Positions 8,086 to 16,734 of a stretch of DNA of 64,000 nt are shown in pieces. The notes under the pieces are model-generated. The model was not told the DNA's origin. It did no database searches and worked only from the letters and a program-made list of their open reading frames with translations. This DNA is from Nitrososphaerales archaeon. GTDB taxonomy: Archaea; Thermoproteota; Nitrososphaeria; Nitrososphaerales; CADDZS01. Each line of letters opens with the position of its first letter. The stretch's first letter is position 1. The position numbers and the translations under genes were made by a program. The stretch lies in contig JASHOD010000036.1 of assembly GCA_030041295.1 (NCBI GenBank), forward strand, positions 1-64,000, read 5' to 3'.

Positions 8086-10326
8086 TCACAGATGCACCGC
8101 TAGGAAATTCAGGAGTAAATCAATCAACTTTATCCCGGCGAAAGGAACAACAACTCCGCCCAGTCCATAGATCAAAGTGTTCCTCAAAAACAAGTTCATA
8201 GTGCTCGTGGGTTTGAAAGATACGCCACGCATGGCGAGAGGTATGAGAAGTGGTATTATTATGGCGTTGAATATGAGCGCTGAGAGAACCGCCGTCTTTA
8301 ATCCAAGGCCCAAGATGTTCAGTGCCTCAAGCTGAGGTAACGTTGCTGCAAAAAGCACAGGAACAATGGCGAAATATTTTGCGACATCATTCGCGATGCT
8401 GAATGCAGTCACTGCTCCGCGGGTCATCAACAGCTGCTTCCCTAGCATGACGACGTCAATGATCTTTGCCGGGTTTGATTCCATGTCTACCAGGTTTGCA
8501 GCTTCTTTTGCCGCTTGTGTACCGGAGTCCATCGCAAGGCCGACGTCAGCCAAAGCTAGGGCAGGAGCATCGTTTGTTCCATCACCTATCATTGCGACTA
8601 TCCGAGTCTGGGCCTGCTCCTTTTGTACAATTCCGTACTTGTCTTCCGGCTTGGCTCTTGGAACAAACTCATCGATCCCGACTTCCTTTGCAATGCTGCT
8701 TGCAGTAAGGGGCTGGTCGCCTGTAATCATCACAGGACGGATTCCCATGGCTTTGACTGATTGAACCTTCTCCTTGATTTCCGGCTTCAGAAGGTCCTTG
8801 AGGCGAATGACTCCAAGTAGCTCACCATTTCTTTCAATGGCAATTGGTGTATCACCAGCCTGAGAGATTACTTGCAAAACGCTATCGAAATTCTCGGGGA
8901 CATGGCTTACCAAGTTTTTGATTGAATCGGGTGCGCCTTTCATTATTTCCGCTTGAAATTCCTCCGGGCGTGTGCTTTCCTCTTCGCCTTCGACATCGAG
9001 CAAAGGGACGTCGACGAATTTGCGGCGGAACCGACCGCGAGATCCCTTAGTGCCTGTCTTTGGAAGCATGAATCCGCTCCCTCTTGAAATCTTGACTCCG
9101 CTCGTCCTTGTTGAAGCGGAAAACTCGTACACTTCAGAAAGAGCTAGAGCATTGAGTTCCCTAGGGATGAATCCGTGTTCGTAAGCTAGTCTTATGATGC
9201 TTCTTCCTTCTGGAGTATCGTCGTGCCAAGATGCAATAAATGCCGCCTCGCCCACTCCTCTTTCTGTATGATTTTCGAACGGAATGAATTCTATTGCCTG
9301 CCGGTTTCCGACCGTTATTGTTCCAGTTTTGTCAAGCAAAATCGTGTCCGTGTCGCCGGCCGTTTCAATTGATCGACCCGATTTAGCAACAATTCTTCTT
9401 TCATAAAGCCTCGAGATGCCCGACAGTCCGATCGCAGGGAGAAGGGCCCCTATTGTGGTGGGTAGAAGGCAAACGTAGAGCGCGATCAAGATCGAAAGAT
9501 CTGCGGCGACTCCAAGAGCTACTGATAAGCCAAGCAGCCCCACAATTATGATTGTGAAAATTGCAGTCAGTCCGATCAATACAATCGTAACCGCTTGCTC
9601 GTTAGGAGTCTTTGGTCTCTTGCTCGATTCGACTAGTCGGATCATCTGATTTATGTAAGTCTCTTCAGGGTTAACATTCACTTTCGCGGTTAGTGTATCG
9701 CTGATTATAGTCGACCCACCGATCAATTGATCACCTGGAGCTTTTCGGACTGGCGTAGATTCTCCTGTCAGCAGTGACTCGTCAACCATCGCAATTCCTG
9801 CTATCACATCGCAGTCTATAGGAACGACATCGTTCTTCTCAAGATAGATCGTGTCTCCCTTCCTGAGCTTCTCTGAGGGAGTCGGAACGACATTGGAATT
9901 TCCGTTTGAATCTACGACAAGCTTCTTCGTTACTACCTCCGTCTCAATCTTGCGAAGACTGTTCGCTGTGCTTCTTGCTTGTTTTTCTGCCAAAGAATCA
10001 GAGAGTGTGCTGAACCAGACTGTGATAAGAAGGATTGCAGAAACTTCGATGTAAAACGTCCTCAATGAAATTGAAGCGACGGGAACAAAAGCTGAAGGAT
10101 CGATCGACATCGCGACTGTGATAAAAAAAGTTATCTCGACTATCAGCATGACGGGATTGGCAAGGAGAGAAGATGGACTCAGTCTCTTGAGCGAATCCAA
10201 AAGGACCTGCCCCGAAATCAATCGAAATAGATTAGGGCGTCTTACTCTGTTAGACCGTCGTGTCGCAGAAAGATCTCTATGTTGTTCGACTGCGACGGTT
10301 TGTGGTGGTGGTTGTTGCTGGCTCAT
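8086..10326 (-). CDS. kdpB: K+-transporting ATPase subunit KdpB
   Basis: 746 residues, a P-type ATPase that energises high-affinity potassium uptake. The actuator motif TGES is at 187-190, the phosphorylation motif DKTGT begins at D332, and the hinge motif GDGTNDAP is in the C-terminal half. The protein is about 60 residues longer than typical KdpB. Much of the excess is a charged insert at about 414-460, between SASTRTSG and MKGAPDSI in the nucleotide-binding domain, containing an Arg/Lys-rich then Glu-rich stretch. Gaps are 28 bp to kdpA and 22 bp to kdpC. No KdpD/KdpE pair lies nearby. Confidence 0.96.
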   Translation of the reverse strand: MSQQQPPPQTVAVEQHRDLSATRRSNRVRRPNLFRLISGQVLLDSLKRLSPSSLLANPVMLIVEITFFITVAMSIDPSAFVPVASISLRTFYIEVSAILLITVWFSTLSDSLAEKQARSTANSLRKIETEVVTKKLVVDSNGNSNVVPTPSEKLRKGDTIYLEKNDVVPIDCDVIAGIAMVDESLLTGESTPVRKAPGDQLIGGSTIISDTLTAKVNVNPEETYINQMIRLVESSKRPKTPNEQAVTIVLIGLTAIFTIIIVGLLGLSVALGVAADLSILIALYVCLLPTTIGALLPAIGLSGISRLYERRIVAKSGRSIETAGDTDTILLDKTGTITVGNRQAIEFIPFENHTERGVGEAAFIASWHDDTPEGRSIIRLAYEHGFIPRELNALALSEVYEFSASTRTSGVKISRGSGFMLPKTGTKGSRGRFRRKFVDVPLLDVEGEEESTRPEEFQAEIMKGAPDSIKNLVSHVPENFDSVLQVISQAGDTPIAIERNGELLGVIRLKDLLKPEIKEKVQSVKAMGIRPVMITGDQPLTASSIAKEVGIDEFVPRAKPEDKYGIVQKEQAQTRIVAMIGDGTNDAPALALADVGLAMDSGTQAAKEAANLVDMESNPAKIIDVVMLGKQLLMTRGAVTAFSIANDVAKYFAIVPVLFAATLPQLEALNILGLGLKTAVLSALIFNAIIIPLLIPLAMRGVSFKPTSTMNLFLRNTLIYGLGGVVVPFAGIKLIDLLLNFLAVHL

Positions 10327-10354
10327 TTTTTATTTGTCTCTCCCTCTAGTAATT

Positions 10355-12040
10355 TCATTTCAGCGAAATGACGAAGAAATTCGTGTAGTGTTGGAAATAC
10401 GCAAGTATAGGGCCTAACACGAGGAATGGAAAGAACGTAAGGACGATGAGAATCAAAATACTTGCGATGAGGACTAACGAGAATACCCACGTCGAGGTTT
10501 TCAGCGACGACTCGGTCGCCGTCATCCTCTTCCTACCAATTAAGGAGCCACCGAGGGCAAGGAGACAACATATCGGTCCATACCTTCCCACGAATATTAC
10601 GATAGCGGTTGCGACGTTGAAGAAGGGTGTGTTACCTGAGGTTCCAAGAAAATCAGATCCGTTATTTGCTGCCGAGCTGGTGAACTCGTACAATATAGTG
10701 GTAAAGCCAAGTGAGTTAGTACCTGCACCCACGGCAGCTGCCGCACCGCTGGCATATGCGACCACAGTTGGTATGATTATTATTAATGGGTGGATAAAGA
10801 AGGCGACCATGACGAGCTTCACGTCTCTTGCCGTGATTTTTATCCCGAGATACTCGGGTGTCCTGCCCGACATAAGGCCGACAATGAAAATAGTGATCAC
10901 AACGTACATGAGAAGGTACATGAGGCCTACGCCCTTCCCGCCGGGCGTGGACTGGATCAGCATCCCCATAAACGCCGCAAGGATTACCAAAGGATGATTT
11001 CCGTAAAGAGAGGAATTGACTGAACCCGTAGTGACCGCGGTAGTTACGACTGTCCAGAATGTAGACATGAAACCACCAAACCGAGTTTCGAGCCCGGGCG
11101 CGATGGTCACGGGGTTTGGGATGAATGCGATGCCTAGATCAATTGCGAAAAGACCGTAGGCACCGACAACGATGGGCAAACTTTCTTTCTTTTTTCCTAT
11201 GTAATCTCCGAACAGAAAACATAGAGCTGTCGGGATCAGAAGCATCAAAAATATCTGCACTAAATCGGTAACGGCACTAGGGTTTTGAAATGGATAGGCA
11301 GAATTTGCCCCGTAATAACCTCCTCCGTTTGTCCCCAATTGCATTATCGATACTAACGAAGCTACGGGTCCAACCAGAATAGTCTGCGTTGCCCCCTCAA
11401 CCGTAGTGACAGTCCTGTAACCGCTCAGTGTTTGAGGGGTACCTAAGGCTACCAGGATTATCGCGGCAACAAAACAAATCGGTATAAAGATACGAGTGAG
11501 TGCTCTAACAAAGTCAACGTAAAAATTGCCCAATGCCTTTGAGTGAGCGATAAAACAGCGAGTCATTGCGACTCCGCAACAGAGGCCCGTCGCCGCCGAC
11601 GTAAATTGCAGAAATTGAATTGCCGACATTTGGCTAAAATACGAAAGAGTTACTTCGCCAGCATAATGCTGCAAGTTCGTATTTGTCGCAATAGACACTA
11701 CGGTGTTGAATGCAAGATCCCAAGATAAGCCTGGGAAATGTTGAGGATTTCCAAGATATGATGGAATAAGCCCCTGCCCTGTCAGGATGACGTATGCTAT
11801 AGCCATCTGTGCAATGTTCAAGACCAAAGCCGAGAGAAAGTATTCCTTCCAGCCCATCGAATGCTCGGGGTCCACGCCAAGGATTCTGTAGATCGATTTC
11901 TCAATTGGGTTTAGGATCTTGTCTACTCGACTGGGAGTCCTCTTGAAAACATTTACAAGATATGGTGCTAGTGCCCATGCCGTCGCAATCAATACTGCGA
12001 AGAGAAGGACCAGTTCGCCGAATTCAGATAATGAAATCAA
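10355..12040 (-). CDS. kdpA: K+-transporting ATPase subunit KdpA
   Basis: 561 residues with about ten membrane helices. All four filter segments of the KdpA channel-like subunit are visible: TNTNLQHYAGE, GTNGGGYYGANSAYPF, TTAVTTGSVNSSLYGN and FTSSAANNGSDFLG. KdpA binds and admits K+ with high affinity. It is the first kdp structural gene, 81 bp after a small RAM-domain gene on the same strand. No KdpF was found; it is short and easily missed. Confidence 0.96.
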   Translation of the reverse strand: MISLSEFGELVLLFAVLIATAWALAPYLVNVFKRTPSRVDKILNPIEKSIYRILGVDPEHSMGWKEYFLSALVLNIAQMAIAYVILTGQGLIPSYLGNPQHFPGLSWDLAFNTVVSIATNTNLQHYAGEVTLSYFSQMSAIQFLQFTSAATGLCCGVAMTRCFIAHSKALGNFYVDFVRALTRIFIPICFVAAIILVALGTPQTLSGYRTVTTVEGATQTILVGPVASLVSIMQLGTNGGGYYGANSAYPFQNPSAVTDLVQIFLMLLIPTALCFLFGDYIGKKKESLPIVVGAYGLFAIDLGIAFIPNPVTIAPGLETRFGGFMSTFWTVVTTAVTTGSVNSSLYGNHPLVILAAFMGMLIQSTPGGKGVGLMYLLMYVVITIFIVGLMSGRTPEYLGIKITARDVKLVMVAFFIHPLIIIIPTVVAYASGAAAAVGAGTNSLGFTTILYEFTSSAANNGSDFLGTSGNTPFFNVATAIVIFVGRYGPICCLLALGGSLIGRKRMTATESSLKTSTWVFSLVLIASILILIVLTFFPFLVLGPILAYFQHYTNFFVISLK

Positions 12041-12121
12041 TCCATATTCAGCACCGAGAGAAGTTCAAAATGGTCAATCAGTCACTATGGCTACAAATGC
12101 TGAAAAATAGAGGGTTGGATA

Positions 12122-12433
12122 CTAGGCGGGAACTGCGGATTCTTGAGTGCGTTTATGGTTTCCGTTTTCCCCGCAACGCGGGCCTTTGTGGGTATGCAGA
12201 ACGACAGAGCTAACGGTGCTTTTGACACCTTTTATCTTCATGATTTTGTTCTTTAGAATATCCCTAAATTCTTCAATGTCAGCCGCGGAGACTAGCGATA
12301 CAATGTCAAATTCCCCGGTGACTTCGTACAATTCTTCCATGTTTGGCACCTGAGATAATGCGTGGACCACATCGTCCATGTATGGAGAATCGACGAATAT
12401 GTCCACGAAGGCAAGTAGACGGGCCAAAACCAT
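12122..12433 (-). CDS. Stand-alone Lrp/AsnC effector (RAM) domain protein
   Basis: 103 residues. The first 80 follow the alpha-beta RAM fold of Lrp/AsnC regulators (VLARLLAFVDIFVD, VPNMEELYEVTGEFDIVSL, LKNKIMKIKGVKSTVSS), with no DNA-binding helix-turn-helix. The C-terminus is a charged tail with His and Cys. Such proteins bind small effectors and assemble as dimers or octamers. It leads the kdpABC genes on the same strand, so it may sense a metabolite or act on a partner regulator of potassium uptake; that link is inferred from position. An inverted repeat lies just upstream of its start. Confidence 0.8.
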   Translation of the reverse strand: MVLARLLAFVDIFVDSPYMDDVVHALSQVPNMEELYEVTGEFDIVSLVSAADIEEFRDILKNKIMKIKGVKSTVSSVVLHTHKGPRCGENGNHKRTQESAVPA

Positions 12434-12456
12434 TCATCAAGGTAAGTGACTAAAAT

Positions 12457-12488
12457 CACGATATACGGCTTGCGGTTAAGCTATCGTG
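12457..12488. promoter_or_regulatory. Inverted repeat upstream of the kdp unit (candidate operator)
   Basis: CACGATA (12457-12463) and TATCGTG (12482-12488) form a perfect 7-bp inverted repeat with an 18-bp spacer. It lies 24-55 bases before the start of the RAM-domain gene that heads kdpABC, where a dimeric regulator could bind over the promoter. No bound factor is known. Confidence 0.4.
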
Positions 12489-12610
12489 GTTTACCATTAC
12501 AGCTCACAAGTACTAATCTCCTGATAACAATGTGATGATCAAATGAAAAGCGAAAAACTGATAAAAAGATCCAATAAAAAATGACGAAATTCCTTTCTAT
12601 CTGAAACTCT

Positions 12611-12745
12611 TCACGTATGCATTTTTCTGTGGTACATAACTCGCTGCCTAAAGCTTGCGCTGTCGGGATCTTTTATCTCTAATCCACAAACTTCGCATCT
12701 CCACTTTGACGCAGAGTTATTGTCTTGTTGCGGCGTTTTTGTCAT
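12611..12745 (-). CDS. C2H2 zinc-finger miniprotein
   Basis: A 44-residue open frame from ATG at 12745 to TGA at 12611-12613. After a short polar start it reads WRCEVCGLEIKDPD and later YHRKMH. The cysteines are spaced C-x2-C and the histidines H-x3-H, as in classical C2H2 fingers but with a long inter-pair segment. Such miniproteins are frequent in archaea and may bind DNA, RNA or protein. It fills the gap between the kdp unit and the next membrane protein. Confidence 0.6.
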   Translation of the reverse strand: MTKTPQQDNNSASKWRCEVCGLEIKDPDSASFRQRVMYHRKMHT

Positions 12746-12818
12746 AGCGAATGTTGCGCTTGTCTGAGAGGTCAGTCTAAGGAGCCTTTAATATTTTTTG
12801 AAATTTTTGCGCTATTTC

Positions 12819-13415
12819 CTAAGAGTTTGAACTCGTTGTGTTAAGGGCTTTTACCTTATTGTACAGAGATTCAAATGAGCTATAACTAGCTTCGTCGCCG
12901 AATATTTCTCTTACCTTTTTCGCAAAACCTTCTAGTTTTTGCCACGCAAGTTCAGTTTGAAACATGTCGTCGATTACGTCTGCTTGAACAAACCCTCGTT
13001 GTACAAGTACTCCAAGGGACTCGAATAAAGCTGCAATCTGGTAAAACGCGACTTGTTCTCTGTCCGAAAGTTTGTACCAGTCATCAAGATTTGTGGGATT
13101 CGAATGGATTACCGTGAGCCAAGAAGCTTGGACCTCTGCTGAATTTGCGAATTCATATAATCTCATGATAAGATCCATATCGGAAATTGCATTATTTTGC
13201 TTCATCTGCTCGGTCGTGAGTTTGGACTGAGTGACCGCGGCTTCCGCCTGTACACTTGAAGCTTGTATCAGCTTATTATTCTGCCTAAGCTGAAAGAATA
13301 CAAAGATCGCTCCGATCATCACTGCGATTGAGCTCAGAACCTGAGCATCGTAACCAAGACTGCTTATTCCGGATGATGAAGCCTGAAGATGGATTGAATT
13401 TAAGAAGATTATCAA
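12819..13415 (-). CDS. DUF4760-like membrane-anchored protein
   Basis: 198 residues. One N-terminal transmembrane helix at about 23-42 is followed by a coiled-coil-like Gln-rich segment (QNNKLIQASSVQAEAAVTQS) and a helical domain containing FYQIAALFESLGVLVQRGFV. This order is characteristic of DUF4760-type proteins, whose function is unknown to me. It stands alone, with the zinc miniprotein gene 73 bp downstream and 115 bp to the next gene upstream. Confidence 0.55.
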   Translation of the reverse strand: MIIFLNSIHLQASSSGISSLGYDAQVLSSIAVMIGAIFVFFQLRQNNKLIQASSVQAEAAVTQSKLTTEQMKQNNAISDMDLIMRLYEFANSAEVQASWLTVIHSNPTNLDDWYKLSDREQVAFYQIAALFESLGVLVQRGFVQADVIDDMFQTELAWQKLEGFAKKVREIFGDEASYSSFESLYNKVKALNTTSSNS

Positions 13416-13530
13416 TTGTGATCTTGAACCGATTTTGAGTTACAATGGTTGGCCATCAGAAATACTTTTTCATAACACAGGTTTCTCGATGGAAATCTAG
13501 CGTAACTTTTGGAGACTACGCGCATACGTC

Positions 13531-13812
13531 TCAAGAAGAGAAAATTATGAATTTCTTTCTGAGCCCGCGTGACGTGATTCTGCTTGACCTTAGGTTAGCT
13601 TTGAAAGGAGAGATGGAAAAGTCCGATATCAGGCTATCAATCAAGCGAAGGCTCTGTGCACAGATGCAGTGGTAGTATGCAGTACCTCTCGTCTTCGTTC
13701 TAGCGATGTATTCAACGTCCAAAATAGGCTTCTTGCAATGCCAACACGGGTCTCCATAACCCTTCAATTTCCGAACTGAATCTATTCTGATAACACTGAC
13801 GGGCATGGACAA
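13531..13812 (-). CDS. Small zinc-binding protein
   Basis: 93 residues with a likely zinc knuckle: CWHC at about residues 23-26 and HCIC near 48-51, separated by an alpha-beta segment (KPILDVEYIARTKTRGTAYY). The tail is basic. No named family is recognised; the pattern suits a small nucleic-acid or protein-binding module. An open frame on the other strand here lacks any recognisable pattern and is treated as a shadow. Confidence 0.55.
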   Translation of the reverse strand: MSMPVSVIRIDSVRKLKGYGDPCWHCKKPILDVEYIARTKTRGTAYYHCICAQSLRLIDSLISDFSISPFKANLRSSRITSRGLRKKFIIFSS

Positions 13813-13891
13813 ATGTCACGGCGGTTATTCCCAAGAGCAAGTTTCGGTCAGAATATAGAGCTTGCCGTTCAGGTGCGCGTATCGGCAATCG

Positions 13892-14605
13892 CTAGTGAAA
13901 CATGCTAAGAAAAGTGACTATGAGGACTGCTATTATTCCAGTCAGGAAAACACCATCAAAAGTCCCAGCGCCGCCTATACTTGCAACAGACTCACCCATG
14001 CCGCCCATTCCGCGAAGATTTGTTAAATCGGCCCCGATTAGAGCGCCCATCGACCCCGAAACATATGCGACAACTGCGGGGTCGCTTGTTGAAAAAAGAA
14101 GGGCAAAAATCGCTGCAACGATAGGGGGGATGAACGCTGGAGTTACGATTCCGACACCTTCAACTTTGCGAGCAACCAAGTGAACAATAAGGGAAGTCAG
14201 TATGACAGACACAAGTATTTCTGGGAGTAGGGCTACGTGTGATACTATAAGATAAGCTGACACAAAAGTAGGGATAACAGCCCCGCCAAGGTTGACTGCG
14301 ATTATAGTCGATACCTGTCTCATCCCGATACGCGGAATTCGATATGTAACCCAAAATGCTCTAACTTCCTCTATCTCCACTACTCTTTTTGTTTTCTTCG
14401 ACCTGTATACAGGGATATTTACAAAACTTCCGAACAAAGTGCCTAGCAGAATCAGGAGGAACTCCGCTCTCGTAAATCCTATCGCCTCAAACGCGGTTTC
14501 GCTAACTGCGACGAAAAGCACGACAAAAATAAAAAATAGAATCACAATCAGCACAGTATAGAAAATCATGTGGTGATGTCGGTAGATGGGGACTGGTTGC
14601 GACAA
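13892..14605 (-). CDS. DUF1614 integral membrane protein
   Basis: 237 residues with about seven hydrophobic segments. The C-terminal GADLTNLRGMGGMGESVAS and IGGAGTFDGVFLTGIIAVLI are characteristic of the DUF1614 family, and VNIPVY in the N-terminal half matches too. The function is unknown. The conserved acidic residues in the last helices would suit ion or small-molecule movement, which is inference. Only 29 bp separate it from the gene upstream on the same strand. Confidence 0.75.
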   Translation of the reverse strand: MSQPVPIYRHHHMIFYTVLIVILFFIFVVLFVAVSETAFEAIGFTRAEFLLILLGTLFGSFVNIPVYRSKKTKRVVEIEEVRAFWVTYRIPRIGMRQVSTIIAVNLGGAVIPTFVSAYLIVSHVALLPEILVSVILTSLIVHLVARKVEGVGIVTPAFIPPIVAAIFALLFSTSDPAVVAYVSGSMGALIGADLTNLRGMGGMGESVASIGGAGTFDGVFLTGIIAVLIVTFLSMFH

Positions 14606-14634
14606 CTATGTAGAGCTCCTCTTTACCCGATTAT

Positions 14635-15210
14635 CTATTGTGGCCCAACTTTGAAACCAGCGGATTCGAGAATATCTTCATGGGATCTTGCTAATTCCGA
14701 GCGCTTGGTGGTGCTCGGATTTATGAACCGAAGATCCTTCCAAGCGCACGAATTACTCACCCAACCTTTCTCCAAGGTTCCGAGAAAAATAAACTCGACA
14801 TCCCAGTGTTTCGGTAGGTCGGGAAACCGTTTAGGGGTAGAAACTTCCGAAACAACCAGTGGTTGACCGAGTCTGAGATTCTCGAGCCCGAGCTGCTCTT
14901 TCGCGATCCTCACCGCGGCATCTTGCGGGGATTCTCTGATTATCAAGTGCGAAGAAGGTAGCATCCAGCCTTTGCTGTGAATCTCTACCCTCTTTTCATC
15001 CAAGGCTCCAATATGATCCCATGGAGCAGACGGATTGAGATGCCCCATTAGAACACTATTAGGATTAGAAGACTCTGACAAGACCAGAAACGAAGAAAGG
15101 CACAGCCCCCCTTCTGGAACTTCCGGACTAGAAAGCGAAGATTGATCTTGTCTACCCGTCGTCGTTGAATCTCCTTTGTTAAATCTGCAGAACCTACGAT
15201 CAGTAGCCAT
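14635..15210 (-). CDS. Nudix-like hydrolase, GDP-mannose hydrolase type
   Basis: An ATG at 15208-15210 gives about 191 residues. The frame runs back to 15279, but a TATA-like element at 15281-15289 would place transcription start near 15258, so the shorter form is preferred. The core reads GWMLPSSHLIIRESPQDAAV then AKEQLGLENLRLGQPLVVSE, a Nudix-fold layout. The Nudix box is degenerate, with RIAKEQLGL replacing the REUXEEXGU signature. GDP-mannose mannosyl hydrolases have a similarly altered box. Nucleotide-sugar or related substrates are possible. Confidence 0.55.
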   Translation of the reverse strand: MATDRRFCRFNKGDSTTTGRQDQSSLSSPEVPEGGLCLSSFLVLSESSNPNSVLMGHLNPSAPWDHIGALDEKRVEIHSKGWMLPSSHLIIRESPQDAAVRIAKEQLGLENLRLGQPLVVSEVSTPKRFPDLPKHWDVEFIFLGTLEKGWVSNSCAWKDLRFINPSTTKRSELARSHEDILESAGFKVGPQ

Positions 15211-15280
15211 GGAAATCACACATCTAGACGAAATCCTTCTTGTATTCAGACGACCTCTCTCTGAGAGTCCAAGCCCCACA

Positions 15281-15289
15281 TAAATATTG
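15281..15289. promoter_or_regulatory. TATA element between divergent genes
   Basis: TAAATATTG can be read as an AT-rich box in either direction. On the plus strand it would start transcription near 15311, ahead of the TTG at 15331. On the minus strand it would start near 15258, ahead of the ATG at 15210. Confidence 0.4.
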
Positions 15290-15330
15290 ACCTAATAGTA
15301 AGATACACAATTTGTGCAAGTTTAGTCGAG

Positions 15331-15774
15331 TTGAATTTGAAGTATTTGGCTCTAGAAATAACCGTTCTAACAGGCTTGCCGGGGAGCGGAAAATCTTCGC
15401 TGGCAAGGCAACTCTTTCCTCAATACAAGAGGATTAATTTGGACACGCTGAAAACTCGAGCCCGAGAATACAAGGAAATTTCCTCGGCCTTGGAAAAGAA
15501 AGAGCCCATCATAATTGACAACACTAATTTGACGATGAAGGGAAGGAAGCGATATATTGACATCGCGAAAGCCCACAATGTGCCCATCAGATCGATCTAC
15601 CTCAAGTGTCCGGTCGAAGTTGCACTCGAACGAAACAGATCACGGATCGGAAAGGAGCATGTCCCAGACTTTGTCATAAAGATGTATCACAAGAAACTCG
15701 AACCACCAACAGAATCAGAAGGGTTTGATTTTTGCGAGGTCATCGAGATTGATAAATCTGATTCGAAAAAATGA
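15331..15774 (+). CDS. P-loop polynucleotide-kinase-like (AAA_33) protein
   Basis: 147 residues from a TTG start. The Walker A motif GLPGSGKSS is near residue 16, a RINLDTLKTR segment follows, and the Walker B-like stretch IIIDNTNLT is near 65, with a lid YLKCPVEVALERNRSR. This is the kinase domain seen in T4 polynucleotide kinase and related AAA_33 proteins, which phosphorylate nucleic-acid ends or small molecules. No phosphatase or ligase domain is attached. The substrate is unknown. Confidence 0.78.
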   Translation: MNLKYLALEITVLTGLPGSGKSSLARQLFPQYKRINLDTLKTRAREYKEISSALEKKEPIIIDNTNLTMKGRKRYIDIAKAHNVPIRSIYLKCPVEVALERNRSRIGKEHVPDFVIKMYHKKLEPPTESEGFDFCEVIEIDKSDSKK

Positions 15775-15793
15775 CCCAAAAGCGGGCCAGGCC

Positions 15794-15824
15794 CTAATAG
15801 CCTTTTAGAGAACGTCTCTATTAG
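15794..15824 (+). promoter_or_regulatory. Bulged hairpin between 15774 and 15857
   Basis: CTAAT (15794-15798) pairs with ATTAG (15820-15824) and AGAGA (15807-15811) with TCTCT (15815-15819) around an ACG loop, leaving an 8-nt bulge on one side. It lies just after the kinase gene and 33 bases before a small open frame. It could be a transcript end for the first or a leader structure for the second. Confidence 0.35.
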
Positions 15825-15856
15825 TTAGAAACAACAGAGGATGCAGGTTATGAATT

Positions 15857-15997
15857 ATGAGCAGTCAAGACAGTCCTTCCAGACGTAAACAATCCGCGAA
15901 TGAAACGAAAAGGGAGACAAAACAGATAGATCCCATGGACGTCGAGCAAAGTAAGAAAAACGTCAAGTCAAACGAAGAAGAACGCAAGAGCTCCTAG
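15857..15997 (+). CDS. Possible 46-residue highly charged protein
   Basis: An ATG at 15857 opens a frame of 46 codons to TAG at 15995-15997, rich in Lys, Glu, Ser and Gln and probably disordered. No family or motif is recognised. It occupies the gap between two real genes, has ordinary codon content and follows a hairpin. Chance cannot be excluded at this length. Confidence 0.3.
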   Translation: MSSQDSPSRRKQSANETKRETKQIDPMDVEQSKKNVKSNEEERKSS

Positions 15998-16071
15998 CCC
16001 TAATTCGTCCCCCGCGTTTGAATATTCTTGATAACAAAGAATAGCTTTTTGAACTTGAATGGGAGATTTCC

Positions 16072-16476
16072 TTGGCGACAAGGATGCCAATTCTGGGAAA
16101 GAAAGAACTGCTTTTTCTTAAAGCAAACGAGCTCTGCAGACTAGCCACTGTTTCGGCAAATTGCATTCCTCACGTCACACCTGTAATATACGCTACGGAC
16201 GGAAACAATGTCGTTATCGCTACCGACTATGGAACTAAGAAGCTCAAGCACTTGAGGGCAAATCCCAAAGTCTCACTCGTTGTTGACGAATACCATCCGA
16301 ATAAGGGCGTCGTGATTCAAGGACACTGCGAGATATACGAAAAAGGAGAGGAATACCTCCGCTTGCTCAAGATTCTCTTCTCCAAGTTTGAATATTATAG
16401 AAAAAATCCTTGGAACGAAGGCGAGGCACCGATTTTGGAAATAATTCCTCAAAAAGTCACCAGCTGGGGCCTATGA
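16072..16476 (+). CDS. PNPOx-like FMN/F420-binding family protein
   Basis: 134 residues from a TTG start. The split-barrel pattern is clear: FLKANELCRLATVSANCIPH, then VVIATDYGTKKLKHLRANPK, VSLVVDE and VVIQGHCEIYE. These match the pyridoxamine-phosphate-oxidase-like family, whose archaeal members bind FMN, heme or F420 and reduce small substrates. The exact cofactor and substrate are not visible. It is apparently transcribed alone. Confidence 0.8.
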   Translation: MATRMPILGKKELLFLKANELCRLATVSANCIPHVTPVIYATDGNNVVIATDYGTKKLKHLRANPKVSLVVDEYHPNKGVVIQGHCEIYEKGEEYLRLLKILFSKFEYYRKNPWNEGEAPILEIIPQKVTSWGL

Positions 16477-16524
16477 ACCCGAGATAAAATTCAAAATAAG
16501 TCTATATTTGGAGATATTGATAGA

Positions 16525-16734
16525 GTGCCTAATAGAACCAAACGGCCTTCGTCTTCTACAGGGAGCAGGGTTGTTGTCACAAAAGCAGACGCTCACATGA
16601 AGTGCGAGTCATGCGGAATAGATCTTTCAAAGGATCACTGTAAAAGTGATTGCGTTTGCAAGGAGTGCACAAAGTGGGACACTTATATTGGCCATTTAGA
16701 TTCAATGGTTCAAGCGAGAATCAGAAGCGAGTGA
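16525..16734 (+). CDS. Small cysteine-rich zinc protein
   Basis: 69 residues from a GTG start. A basic N-terminus is followed by CESCGIDLSKDHCKSDCVCKEC, written here as its cysteine pairs CESC, DHC, SDC and CKEC between residues about 27 and 49. Seven cysteines and a histidine suggest one or two zinc knuckles. The tail is helical (HLDSMVQARIRSE). No named family is recognised. Confidence 0.55.
   Translation: MPNRTKRPSSSTGSRVVVTKADAHMKCESCGIDLSKDHCKSDCVCKECTKWDTYIGHLDSMVQARIRSE

Noticed and set aside
13445-13675. 76-residue plus-strand frame
   Set aside because: It overlaps the zinc-protein gene on the minus strand, which has a clear Cys pattern.
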